A DNA stretch of 64,000 bases from positions 99,272-163,271 of the forward strand of contig JAKASJ010000003.1 in NCBI GenBank assembly GCA_021819085.1, in the 5' to 3' direction. Both the position numbers and the translations under genes were made by a program. Below, one piece after another: positions 45,378 to 53,414 of the stretch. The stretch's first letter is position 1; every line of letters begins with the position of its first letter. Under the pieces are notes generated by a model. That model was given only the letters and a program-made list of their open reading frames with translations, had not been told where the DNA came from and ran no database searches. The stretch is from Pseudomonadota bacterium. Lineage in GTDB: Bacteria; Pseudomonadota; Gammaproteobacteria; Acidiferrobacterales; UBA6901.

Positions 45378-46727
45378 ATGACCGATCTATCTCCGACGTT
45401 GCAGGCGCTGATCGATGCCCAGGAAAACCCGTTCGTCCTGATAGATTCGGGATACCGGGTAGTTGCCGCCAACAGCGCATACCAGGCGGCCTACGGACTC
45501 GTGGCCACGCAGATCGTGGGTCGATATTGCTATGAGCTGTCGCATCGGCGTACTGCCCCGTGTCATCAGCATGGCGAGGACTGCCCGCATCGGCAGGTGC
45601 TCGCATCCGGCAGGGAATGTCAGGTGCTGCATACCCATTACGACCAGCAGGGATCAGCCGAGCATGTGCAGATCAGGGGATTCGCAATTCCGCATCCGGA
45701 CGGCGGCTTTCTGGTGGGGGAATCCATTTTTCGCCTTGCCACCCAGCAGGAACTGAATTGTGATGAGATGCGTCTAATCGGGCGCTCTCCGGCGTTTCTG
45801 CGCGCGATCGAGCAGCTGACACTAGCGGCTGCAAGCCACGCCAACATCCTGCTGCATGGGGAGTCTGGGGTTGGCAAGGAACTGGCCGCCCACTACATGC
45901 ACCGTCACAGTCCGCGGCGCAACGGACCGTTTCTGGCAGTCGATTGCGCCGCCATCAGCGAGAACCTTTTCGAGAGCGAGATCTTCGGTCACGAGCGTGG
46001 CGCCTTCACCGGCTGCGTGGGCCGCAAGCAGGGCCTGTTCGAGCTTGCTGATGGGGGTACTCTTTTTCTTGATGAAGTCGGCGAGCTTTCCGCTGCCATG
46101 CAGGCCAAGCTCCTGCGCGTGCTGGAAAGCGGAGAATTTCGGCGCGTCGGAGGACGCGAGGTTCTGCATGCCGACGTGCGGGTCATTGGGGCGACCAACC
46201 GCAACCTTATGACCATGGTCGAATCCGGTGGTTTCCGGGAGGATCTTTATTACCGGCTGGCCTGCATCACGATCGAGCTGCCGCCGCTGCGTGCGCGGCG
46301 CAGCGACATTCCAGCGCTGGCCGAGGCGCTTCTGGTGCGCATCAACCAGGCCAACGGCAGCCGGCTGTATCTGACCGGCGAGGCGCTCGACCGGTTGATG
46401 GGCTACGATTTCCCCGGCAATGTGCGTGAGCTACGCAACATCCTGCAGCGCGCCGCCGCGCTGAGCGCAGGTTCGGGCAGCGGTTCCATAGGCGCGGCTG
46501 CCATACGGATGGACAGTGTCCGTTCCGGCGCGACCCACCATGAAGAGAACAATGCCGGTGCCGGCGGGTCGACGGACAAGGTGCCCACCAGCATGCGCGC
46601 CATCGAGCGCGGCCACATTGCCGAGCTTCTGGAGCGTTTCAGCGGACATCGCCGTGCGGTCGCGGATGCGCTCGGCATCAGCGAGCGCACTTTGTACCGC
46701 AAGCTGCGCCGTTATGAGCTCGGCTGA
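45378..46727 (+). CDS. fisR: sigma-54-dependent activator, FisR-type
   Basis: A 449-residue enhancer-binding protein. The N-terminal PAS-like domain (1-125) has Cys51, Cys62 and Cys69 (YCYELSHRRTAPCHQHGEDC), plus Cys81. The 11- and 7-residue spacings equal those I recall for the sulfide/polysulfide-sensing cysteines of FisR (53, 64, 71). The AAA+ domain (about 133-365) has Walker A GESGVGKE at 161-168, a GAFTGC loop at 208-213 in place of GAFTGA, and GGTLFLDEVGEL. The C-terminus is a Fis-type helix-turn-helix (RRAVADALGISERTLYRKLRRY). ATG 45378 has GGAGG upstream. It diverges from sqr, its probable target. Confidence 0.87.
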   Translation: MTDLSPTLQALIDAQENPFVLIDSGYRVVAANSAYQAAYGLVATQIVGRYCYELSHRRTAPCHQHGEDCPHRQVLASGRECQVLHTHYDQQGSAEHVQIRGFAIPHPDGGFLVGESIFRLATQQELNCDEMRLIGRSPAFLRAIEQLTLAAASHANILLHGESGVGKELAAHYMHRHSPRRNGPFLAVDCAAISENLFESEIFGHERGAFTGCVGRKQGLFELADGGTLFLDEVGELSAAMQAKLLRVLESGEFRRVGGREVLHADVRVIGATNRNLMTMVESGGFREDLYYRLACITIELPPLRARRSDIPALAEALLVRINQANGSRLYLTGEALDRLMGYDFPGNVRELRNILQRAAALSAGSGSGSIGAAAIRMDSVRSGATHHEENNAGAGGSTDKVPTSMRAIERGHIAELLERFSGHRRAVADALGISERTLYRKLRRYELG

Positions 46728-46755
46728 AAAGTTCGGGCCGGTCGTGCGTCCTGGT

Positions 46756-47211
46756 TCAGTGCCAGTAGCGTCCGGCGCCGGCGACCACGATTGTCGTCAG
46801 GCCGATAAGCAGGTTGATCCCGATAAGTCTTCGGATCTGCGTGAGCTGCTTGGATGCGGCTGCGAAATCGCCGGCTGTGACCGCGCGGTTCAATCGCCGG
46901 TACGGGGCAAAGAATACATGCAGGTAGAGCAGGATCATGATGACCCCCAGGGTTTGCATGATGTTGATGCGCAGTCCGGCGTGGGCCATGCCTCCGAAGG
47001 CTTGGATAATCATCCAGTACCCGGTTGCCGGCAGCGCGATTACGGCTGCCCATACCCAGGGAAAGAAGCGTCCGAAGGTGCGTGACCATAGCGGCAGCCG
47101 TTGCGCCGGCTCCATGGACGCCGCTGCGGGCCGTAGGGCCATGTAGGCAAAAAACATCCCGCCAACCCAGATGACTGCGGCAACCAGGTGCAGGGCAAGT
47201 GCGACAGGCAT
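46756..47211 (-). CDS. CopD-family integral membrane protein
   Basis: A 151-residue inner-membrane protein with four hydrophobic helices: ALALHLVAAVIWVGGMFFAYMAL, FPWVWAAVIALPATGYWMII, LGVIMILLYLHVFF and LIGINLLIGLTTIVVAGA. The HLVAAVIWVGGMFFAYMALRP signature and conserved His are typical of the CopD/DUF-type family, related to copper-resistance D domains. Its role could be copper or haem-related but is unproven. ATG 47211 has GGAGG nine bases upstream. It converges on fisR with 28 bp between. Confidence 0.8.
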   Translation of the reverse strand: MPVALALHLVAAVIWVGGMFFAYMALRPAAASMEPAQRLPLWSRTFGRFFPWVWAAVIALPATGYWMIIQAFGGMAHAGLRINIMQTLGVIMILLYLHVFFAPYRRLNRAVTAGDFAAASKQLTQIRRLIGINLLIGLTTIVVAGAGRYWH

Positions 47212-47336
47212 GACGACCTCCGATCGTTGATGGGACAAGAACCGGCGCAGCGGCGATGCGCCGTGCGCACGCTAGCACAAGCGGTGTCCACGCGTCACGG
47301 TCGCCCTGACCGCGACCGCCGCCTAGGGCACCGGCT

Positions 47337-47990
47337 TTAGACGGGACCGGGCAGGATCAGCCCCCGTTGGAAACTGAAAAACGCATTTGCAACGGCAGTC
47401 GCCTGCGGCAGCGTCAGACAGTAGCCATCCTCCGGTGCGGCGCATTGCCGGCAGAGGAAGACGAGATCGCGGCACAGGCCGTCGCTACAGGAACCGGTTT
47501 TGCGCACGGCATGTCGCCACAGGACGCGCGCGTTTTCGCACGCATCATGCTGCAGACTGCCGTTGGCCTGCACTTCGCAGCTGACCGGGTTCAGGCAGGT
47601 CACGCAGCGTGCATCGACGATGCCCGTCGAGCGCGCCAGGCGTGCCATGGCCAGCGCGTCGATGGCGCACATCGCACTCACGCGGCGATGCCCGAGCCGT
47701 ACGCTGATTCCGCGATCATCGACACTGAACGGATAGCAGCCGATACCGCTGGGACCCGGCACAATGGCGTCAAGTTCACGCAGCGATTGCATTTCTGCAG
47801 GAGACAGGAGATCGAGGGAAGGAATTTTGCCCTCGATCCAGCGGGTCAGCACGCGCGCATAGGCGCCCCTGGTCGCCATTTCCGCCCGCTCGATGCGCTG
47901 CTCTAGCGGAAACGCGGCCCGGAGCCTGTCCAGGAACCGCAGGGCATCGTGCCGGAGTGCAGCGCGCGATTGCGCTTTATCGGGCGTCAT
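47337..47990 (-). CDS. alkylmercury lyase (MerB)-like protein
   Basis: A 217-residue protein resembling organomercurial lyase. The C-x-x-D pair (Cys108, Asp111 in AMCAIDALAM) corresponds to Cys96/Asp99 of MerB, and Cys168/Cys173 in GSCSDGLCRDLVFLC may supply the second catalytic cysteine. Four more cysteines lie in DARCVTCLNPVSC and FLCRQC. The N-terminal 80 residues are helical and could be a winged-helix. No merA, merR or merT is present, so a mercury role is uncertain; a different thiol or metal substrate is possible. Confidence 0.6.
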   Translation of the reverse strand: MTPDKAQSRAALRHDALRFLDRLRAAFPLEQRIERAEMATRGAYARVLTRWIEGKIPSLDLLSPAEMQSLRELDAIVPGPSGIGCYPFSVDDRGISVRLGHRRVSAMCAIDALAMARLARSTGIVDARCVTCLNPVSCEVQANGSLQHDACENARVLWRHAVRKTGSCSDGLCRDLVFLCRQCAAPEDGYCLTLPQATAVANAFFSFQRGLILPGPV

Positions 47991-48020
47991 GCGGCACGCT
48001 GTCTGTTGCGCTGGCGCTCT

Positions 48021-48048
48021 TGCCCGCTGCTCGCAGGAGCAGCGGGCA
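48021..48048. other. perfect 12-bp hairpin between PagL-like and MerB-like genes
   Basis: TGCCCGCTGCTC (48021-48032) and GAGCAGCGGGCA (48037-48048) are perfect complements around a GCAG loop. No U-tract flanks it on either strand. It sits just past the end of the leftward PagL-like gene, so it may cap that transcript. Confidence 0.5.
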
Positions 48049-48066
48049 GATGCCGATTTGTGGCGG

Positions 48067-48543
48067 CTAAGGGATGCATGTCTTTTGTGCCGAACGTTTT
48101 CCCCGGTCGAACAGGTAATCGATGCTTACGAAGTTCCAGCCGCGGTTGGGGCCCGTGCTCCAGTGGAATATGAAATTCGCGTTGGAGAAGTGCCGGTAGC
48201 TCAGGGCCCAATGATGTCCCAGCCGGTATGCGACCTGTGTGGCGAAATTCCAGTGCGTGCCATTGATGTCGTTCACGTCCGCAAGATACGACGCGCCCAG
48301 CTCGATTGACAACCTGCCGAACCCGCAGTGGTAGCCGGCGCCATAGACCTCATCGCGATACTGCCCTCGCCAGCCCCCAGCGAAATAGGCCCAATGCTGG
48401 GCCGCTGGTCGGTAACTGAAAAAAATCGCCCGTGATCCCTCCCCGAATGCCACATCGCCTCCAGCACCTATCGATATTACCGCCCAAGCCGCATGTACGA
48501 CGAAGATAAGCGGCAGGAGCCACGCGCCGGGCGCCATCCGCAT
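48067..48543 (-). CDS. PagL-like acyloxyacyl hydrolase (lipid A 3-O-deacylase)
   Basis: A 158-residue outer-membrane beta-barrel enzyme candidate. A signal peptide (APGAWLLPLIFVVHAAWA) is followed by alternating strands. The catalytic His-Ser signature lies in ALSYRHFSNANF, and PNRGWNFVSIDYLF is the closing strand of PagL-type proteins. These enzymes remove an acyl chain from lipid A. The start is placed at ATG 48543 (MRMAPGAWLL), although an in-frame ATG at 48624 adds 27 residues before the signal. It is divergent from soeA. Confidence 0.72.
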   Translation of the reverse strand: MRMAPGAWLLPLIFVVHAAWAVISIGAGGDVAFGEGSRAIFFSYRPAAQHWAYFAGGWRGQYRDEVYGAGYHCGFGRLSIELGASYLADVNDINGTHWNFATQVAYRLGHHWALSYRHFSNANFIFHWSTGPNRGWNFVSIDYLFDRGKRSAQKTCIP

Positions 48544-48664
48544 TGCACCTGAGCGGGTGTCTCGCACGCCTGAGCCCGTACTTGCCTGGACCGGGCAGGG
48601 CTGCCTCATCATAAAAGCGTGCATGATTTCCGTAAGCCGCTTATATGGCTGTTAATAATCCTGA

Positions 48665-48694
48665 TTGGCGTAAAATCTGCGGTGTAAATATAGT
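48665..48694 (+). promoter_or_regulatory. sigma-70-type promoter candidate for soeABC
   Basis: TTGGCG (48665-48670) and TATAGT (48689-48694) are separated by 18 bp, 22 bp upstream of the soeA ATG. The hexamers match consensus at four of six and five of six positions. Confidence 0.5.
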
Positions 48695-48715
48695 CGACGC
48701 CGATTTCACGGAGCA

Positions 48716-51619
48716 ATGTCCTCAATGACTATCGCAGCCGACCCGTCGCCCGACTCTGGCGGACGGACAGAAACCAAGAATACCACCTGCTACATGTGTG
48801 CCTGCCGGTGCGGCATACGTGTCCACCTGCGCGATGGCCAGATCCGCTACATCGAGGGTAATCCTGATCACCCGCTCAACAAAGGGGTAATCTGCGCAAA
48901 GGGCGCATCCGGGATCATGAAGCAATACTCCCCGGCGCGTCTGACCAAGCCGCTTCGGCGTAAAGCGGGGACTGAGCGCGGCGCCAATGCGTTCGAGGAG
49001 ATCAGCTGGGAAGAGGCGTTTGTGCTCATGGCCGACCGGCTGGCCCGGATCCGCGCCAGTGACCCGAAGAAGTTTGCCCTGTTTACCGGCCGTGACCAGA
49101 TGCAGGCGCTGACCAGCCTGTTCGCCAGACAGTTCGGCACTCCGAATTATGCGGCCCACGGGGGGTTCTGCTCGGTCAACATGGCCGCGGGCATGATCTA
49201 TACCATCGGTGGCTCGTTCTGGGAGTTCGGCGGACCCGATCTCGATCGCGCCAAGCTGTTCGTAATGATCGGTACGGCCGAAGACCATCATTCCAATCCA
49301 CTCAAGATCGCCATATCGAAATTCAAGCGCAACGGCGGGCGGTTCGTTTCGATCAATCCAGTGCGCACTGGCTATTCGGCGATCGCTGACGAATGGGTGC
49401 CGATCAGGCCAGGCACCGATGGCGCGCTGCTGCTCGCGCTGAACCACGAAATAATCCGTCAGGGCCTGTACGACCGCGATTTCGTGGTGCGCTATACCAA
49501 TGGACCGCAGCTCGTGAACCTGACCGCTGACGGCCCGGAGACCGGACTATTTGCGCGCACTGGTGAGCCGCACCAGGAGGGCTGTTTCGACCCCCAGGAT
49601 CAGCTTTGGTGGGACCGGCTCAGCGGTCGTCCCGTCAAGACCCATACCGAAGGGTCTGATCCATTTCTGCTCGGCGAGTTCCGCCTGCCCGATGGCACGC
49701 CGGTCAAGCCCGCGTTCCAGCTCCTGGTCGACCGCGTCAAGGACTATACGCCCGAATGGGCCGCGAGCATCACGGGTGTCCCGGTGGAAACAATCCGCCG
49801 CCTTGCCCAGGAGATGGGTGTGACTGCGCGTGATCACAGGATCGAGCTGCCCATCGCCTGGACCGATTCGTGGGGTGTGGAACATGAAACGGTTACCGGT
49901 AATCCGGTAGCGTTCCACGCGATGCGTGGTCTTGCCGCGCATTCAAACGGTTTTCATGCGATCCGCGCACTCTCGGTGCTGATGAGCCTGCTCGGAACGA
50001 TTGATCGGCCCGGAGGTTTTCGTCACAAGGCGCCGTTTCCGAGGCCGATTCCACCGTGCGCCAAGACTCCGCGTGGGCCCGAGGCGGTACAGCCGAACTC
50101 GGTCATGGATGGCATGGCGCTCGGCTGGCCGGCTGATCCGGATGATCTGTTCGTGGATCAGGCGGGCGAGCCGGTGCGCATCGACAAGGCGTTTTCCTGG
50201 GAATATCCGCTTTCGGTTCATGGACTGATGCACAATGTCATCACCAACGCCTGGCGCGGCGACCCCTACTCGATCGACACACTGCTCATTTTCATGTCGA
50301 ACATGGCCTGGAACTCGGCCATGAACACGGTCGAGATCCGCAAGATGCTCAATGACCGGCGCGAGGACGGTGAATACCGGATCCCGTTCCTGGTTGTTTG
50401 TGACGCCTTCGAGTCCGAGATGGTGTCATTTGCCGATCTGGTGCTTCCGGACACTACGTACCTCGAGCGTCACGATGTGATGAGCATGCTCGACCGGCCG
50501 ATATCGGAGTTTGACGGTCCGGTTGACTCCGTGCGCGTCCCGGTGGTACCGCCAACCGGCCAGTGCCGTCCGTTCCAGGAGGTTCTGATTGAACTTGCGT
50601 CGCGTCTGCGCCTGCCCGCGTTCGTGAATCCCGATGGCACCCGCAAATTCAGTGGCTATCCCGATTTCATCGTGAATTACGAGACTGAACCCGGATCCGG
50701 CATCGGCTTCCTCGCGGGTTGGCGCGGAGCAGGGGGCGAAAAGTTCATGAAGGGTGAGCCAAACCCGCGTCAATGGGAGATGTACGAGAAGAACAACTGC
50801 GTCTACCACTACAGGCTGCCGCGGTCGTACCAGTACCTGCGCAACTGGAACAAGGGCTACCTCGAGTGGGCGCAGCGCCATCGCCTGACGCGCTACGCCG
50901 AACCGATACTAATCCAGCTCTATTCGGAGGTGTTGCAGAAGTTCCGCCTCGCAGCGCTCGGAAAAAGACCTGGCAAACAGCCGCCGGAACGCTTGCGGTC
51001 GCGCATAGCAACGTACTTCGATCCGCTTCCGTTTTATCACGAGCCGCTTGAGGCCCAGCTCACTGATCGCCGCAGGTATCCCCTGAATGCAGTTACCCAG
51101 AGGCCCATGGCCATGTATCATTCCTGGGATTCGCAGAATGCTTGGCTGCGCCAGATACACACCCACAACTATCTCTATCTGAGCCCCCGACTCGGAGCGC
51201 AGGAAGGCTTGCAGGACGGGGACTGGGTATGGGTGGAGTCGATGTGGGGACGCGTGCGCTGCATGTGCCGCTTTAGCGAGGCGGTGGATCCCGGAACGGT
51301 CTGGACCTGGAACGCCGTCGGCAAGCAGGCCGGGGCATGGAACCTCGAGCCCACGGCGAACGAGGCGCAAAAGGGCTTTCTGCTCAATCATCTGATCTCT
51401 GAGGAGTTGCCGGCTTCCGCGGACGGGACACATTTTTCCAACTCCGACCCGGTCACCGGCCAGGCTGGCTGGTACGACGTGCGGGTACGTGTGTACAAGG
51501 CTGCGCCCGGGGAGCCGCAGCAGAGCTACCCGCAGTTTGCACCCGTTGTGCCTCTGCCCGGCCTCGCGCAGCGGCGGCCGTGGCTTGGCTATTTCGCAGG
51601 CAAAGGAAAGCGGTCATGA
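48716..51619 (+). CDS. soeA: sulfite dehydrogenase molybdopterin subunit SoeA
   Basis: A 967-residue molybdo-bis(MGD) oxidoreductase of the DMSO-reductase family. SoeABC oxidises sulfite to sulfate at the cytoplasmic face of the membrane. A 4Fe-4S cluster is bound by Cys25, Cys28, Cys32 and Cys60 (TCYMCACRCGIRV, KGVICAKG). No twin-arginine signal is present, consistent with a cytoplasmic enzyme. MGD-binding segments include IGTAEDHHSNPLKIAISKFK and the C-terminal LSPRLGAQEGLQDGDWVWVESMWGRVRC. Length and the FeS-NrfD partners fit SoeA; a polysulfide/thiosulfate reductase of the same family is the alternative. Its stop overlaps soeB as ATGA. Confidence 0.87.
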   Translation: MSSMTIAADPSPDSGGRTETKNTTCYMCACRCGIRVHLRDGQIRYIEGNPDHPLNKGVICAKGASGIMKQYSPARLTKPLRRKAGTERGANAFEEISWEEAFVLMADRLARIRASDPKKFALFTGRDQMQALTSLFARQFGTPNYAAHGGFCSVNMAAGMIYTIGGSFWEFGGPDLDRAKLFVMIGTAEDHHSNPLKIAISKFKRNGGRFVSINPVRTGYSAIADEWVPIRPGTDGALLLALNHEIIRQGLYDRDFVVRYTNGPQLVNLTADGPETGLFARTGEPHQEGCFDPQDQLWWDRLSGRPVKTHTEGSDPFLLGEFRLPDGTPVKPAFQLLVDRVKDYTPEWAASITGVPVETIRRLAQEMGVTARDHRIELPIAWTDSWGVEHETVTGNPVAFHAMRGLAAHSNGFHAIRALSVLMSLLGTIDRPGGFRHKAPFPRPIPPCAKTPRGPEAVQPNSVMDGMALGWPADPDDLFVDQAGEPVRIDKAFSWEYPLSVHGLMHNVITNAWRGDPYSIDTLLIFMSNMAWNSAMNTVEIRKMLNDRREDGEYRIPFLVVCDAFESEMVSFADLVLPDTTYLERHDVMSMLDRPISEFDGPVDSVRVPVVPPTGQCRPFQEVLIELASRLRLPAFVNPDGTRKFSGYPDFIVNYETEPGSGIGFLAGWRGAGGEKFMKGEPNPRQWEMYEKNNCVYHYRLPRSYQYLRNWNKGYLEWAQRHRLTRYAEPILIQLYSEVLQKFRLAALGKRPGKQPPERLRSRIATYFDPLPFYHEPLEAQLTDRRRYPLNAVTQRPMAMYHSWDSQNAWLRQIHTHNYLYLSPRLGAQEGLQDGDWVWVESMWGRVRCMCRFSEAVDPGTVWTWNAVGKQAGAWNLEPTANEAQKGFLLNHLISEELPASADGTHFSNSDPVTGQAGWYDVRVRVYKAAPGEPQQSYPQFAPVVPLPGLAQRRPWLGYFAGKGKRS

Positions 51620-52347
51620 CGCAACTGGCGCTGGTTATCGACCTCAACGTATGCGTGGGCTGCCATGCCTGTGTCACCAGCTGCAAGGAATGGAACACTT
51701 CCGGGGCAGCTGGCTTCATGTCCGATGACCGGCCCTACGGCCCCGATCCCACGGGCACGTTCTTCAACCGCGTACAGACATTCGAGGTAGGAGAGTTTCC
51801 GCGCACCGAGACTGTCCATTTCCCGAAATCCTGCCTGCATTGCGAAGATCCGCCGTGTGTGCCGGTATGCCCTACCGGTGCAAGCTACAAGCGGCCCGAG
51901 GACGGAATCGTGCTCGTGGACTACAACAAGTGCATCGGCTGCAAGTACTGCTCCTGGGCCTGCCCGTACGGTGCGCGCGAAATCGACGAGCACCAGAAGG
52001 TTATGAAGAAGTGCACCCTGTGCGTCGATCGCATTTATGACCAGACCCTGCCGGAGACTGAGCGCAAGCCGGCGTGCGTGCTTGCCTGTCCGACCGGTGC
52101 GCGGCTGTTCGGTGACGTGCACAACCCTGACTCGCAGGTCTCGGTCGCGATCCGGGAGTCCGGGGGTTATGCGCTGATGCCTGAATGGGGCACAAAGCCG
52201 GCCAACCACTATCTCCCGAGGCGCAAGACACGCATGAAAATTCACGACGACGAGCTGGTTCGCGCTGCCAATCCGCTCAAAAAGGAAGCCAAGCTGCCCA
52301 AGCCTGCGCTTACCGATCCATCGCTGGACGACGTTACCAGCTGGTGA
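51616..52347 (+). CDS. soeB: sulfite dehydrogenase iron-sulfur subunit SoeB
   Basis: A 243-residue ferredoxin-like electron-transfer subunit. Four Cys clusters for up to four 4Fe-4S centres are visible: CVGCHACVTSCKEWN near 13, CLHCEDPPCVPVCPTGA near 75, CIGCKYCSWACPYGA near 108, and CTLCVD with CVLACPTGA. It passes electrons from SoeA to the membrane subunit. The start ATG 51616 overlaps the soeA stop (ATGA), so a longer frame from 51580 is rejected. Confidence 0.9.
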   Translation: MTQLALVIDLNVCVGCHACVTSCKEWNTSGAAGFMSDDRPYGPDPTGTFFNRVQTFEVGEFPRTETVHFPKSCLHCEDPPCVPVCPTGASYKRPEDGIVLVDYNKCIGCKYCSWACPYGAREIDEHQKVMKKCTLCVDRIYDQTLPETERKPACVLACPTGARLFGDVHNPDSQVSVAIRESGGYALMPEWGTKPANHYLPRRKTRMKIHDDELVRAANPLKKEAKLPKPALTDPSLDDVTSW

Positions 52348-52404
52348 TAACCCAAGGAAATCGCAAGTGACGGGTCCAGCCCGTCGTCTGCCATCGGAGT
52401 CGCT

Positions 52405-53382
52405 ATGCGTCCGGCATTTTCAGTGGTATTTCTGACAACTCTTATCGGAGTGGGCCAGGGCCTGTTTTTCGCGTTGTTTGCGACCGAGGTCAGCGCCAGC
52501 ATCGGCCTGCTGCCGGCCCAGAGTGCGGCCTTCTTCGGCCGTGGCAGCATGATTGCCGTGGGCTTTCTTGTCGCCGGACTGATCGCATCGTTCTTCCATC
52601 TGGGTCATCCGGAACGTGCCTGGCGCGCAGCCACGAAGTGGCGCACATCGTGGCTGGCGCGCGAGGTGATTGCGCTGCCGGTCGCGACCGGGGCCATCAT
52701 GGTCTACGGAATGACGCATTACCTGCGCTGGGCCATTGTCCTGCCTGGCAGCCACAGCCCGCTCCCCGACGGACTGTCGCTCATTGTCGGAGCCGGGGCA
52801 GTCGCGGCGACTCTGGCACTGTTTTTATGCACCGGCATGATTTACGCCTGTATCCGGTTTCTCCAGGAGTGGGCGACATGGCTCACGGTGGTGAACTACA
52901 TGCTCTTCGGGACGGCATCGGGGCTTGTTCTGGCCAGCGCCTACAGCGCTTACGAGTCGCCGCAGTTGGAGGCGTTTCTCGTGACCTGGGCGACCGTGAT
53001 CACGACTGCGGCGCTCGTCACGCGTTCGGTCTCGCTCATCCGCAATGCCCGCATTCGCCACAAGTCCTCGCTGCAGACCGCCATCGGCGTGCGCCATGGC
53101 AGAATCGTGCAGACAGCACAGGGATTCATGGGCGGATCGTTCAATACCCGCGAATTCTTTCACGGCGCGAGCCCGATGCTGCTGCGCTCACTGAAATGGG
53201 TGTTCCTGCTGCTGGTCTTCCCGGTTCCCATGCTGCTGCTGTGGGAAGGCCTGCTGTCGCGGAGCCCGGCGCTGGCGCTGGCGGCATTTGTTGTGCAGTA
53301 CGCGGGTCTGGTGGTGGAGCGCTGGTTCTTTTTTGCGCAGGCGAATCACCCGCAGAACCTGTATTACCAGGCCATTTCCTGA
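52405..53382 (+). CDS. soeC: sulfite dehydrogenase membrane subunit SoeC
   Basis: A 325-residue DmsC/NrfD-type polytopic subunit with about eight helices. Examples are TLIGVGQGLFFALFATEV, SMIAVGFLVAGLIASFFHLGHPERAW, GAGAVAATLALFLCTGMIYAC and WVFLLLVFPVPMLLLW. It anchors SoeAB and hands electrons to the quinone pool. The HLGHPERAWRA motif and the C-terminal VVERWFFFAQANHPQNLYYQ are typical of DmsC-type subunits. It lies 57 bp after soeB and converges on the GGDEF/EAL gene. Confidence 0.9.
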   Translation: MRPAFSVVFLTTLIGVGQGLFFALFATEVSASIGLLPAQSAAFFGRGSMIAVGFLVAGLIASFFHLGHPERAWRAATKWRTSWLAREVIALPVATGAIMVYGMTHYLRWAIVLPGSHSPLPDGLSLIVGAGAVAATLALFLCTGMIYACIRFLQEWATWLTVVNYMLFGTASGLVLASAYSAYESPQLEAFLVTWATVITTAALVTRSVSLIRNARIRHKSSLQTAIGVRHGRIVQTAQGFMGGSFNTREFFHGASPMLLRSLKWVFLLLVFPVPMLLLWEGLLSRSPALALAAFVVQYAGLVVERWFFFAQANHPQNLYYQAIS

Positions 53383-53414
53383 CGCCGCACGCCGCGACGT
53401 CCCGGGTGTCATGT

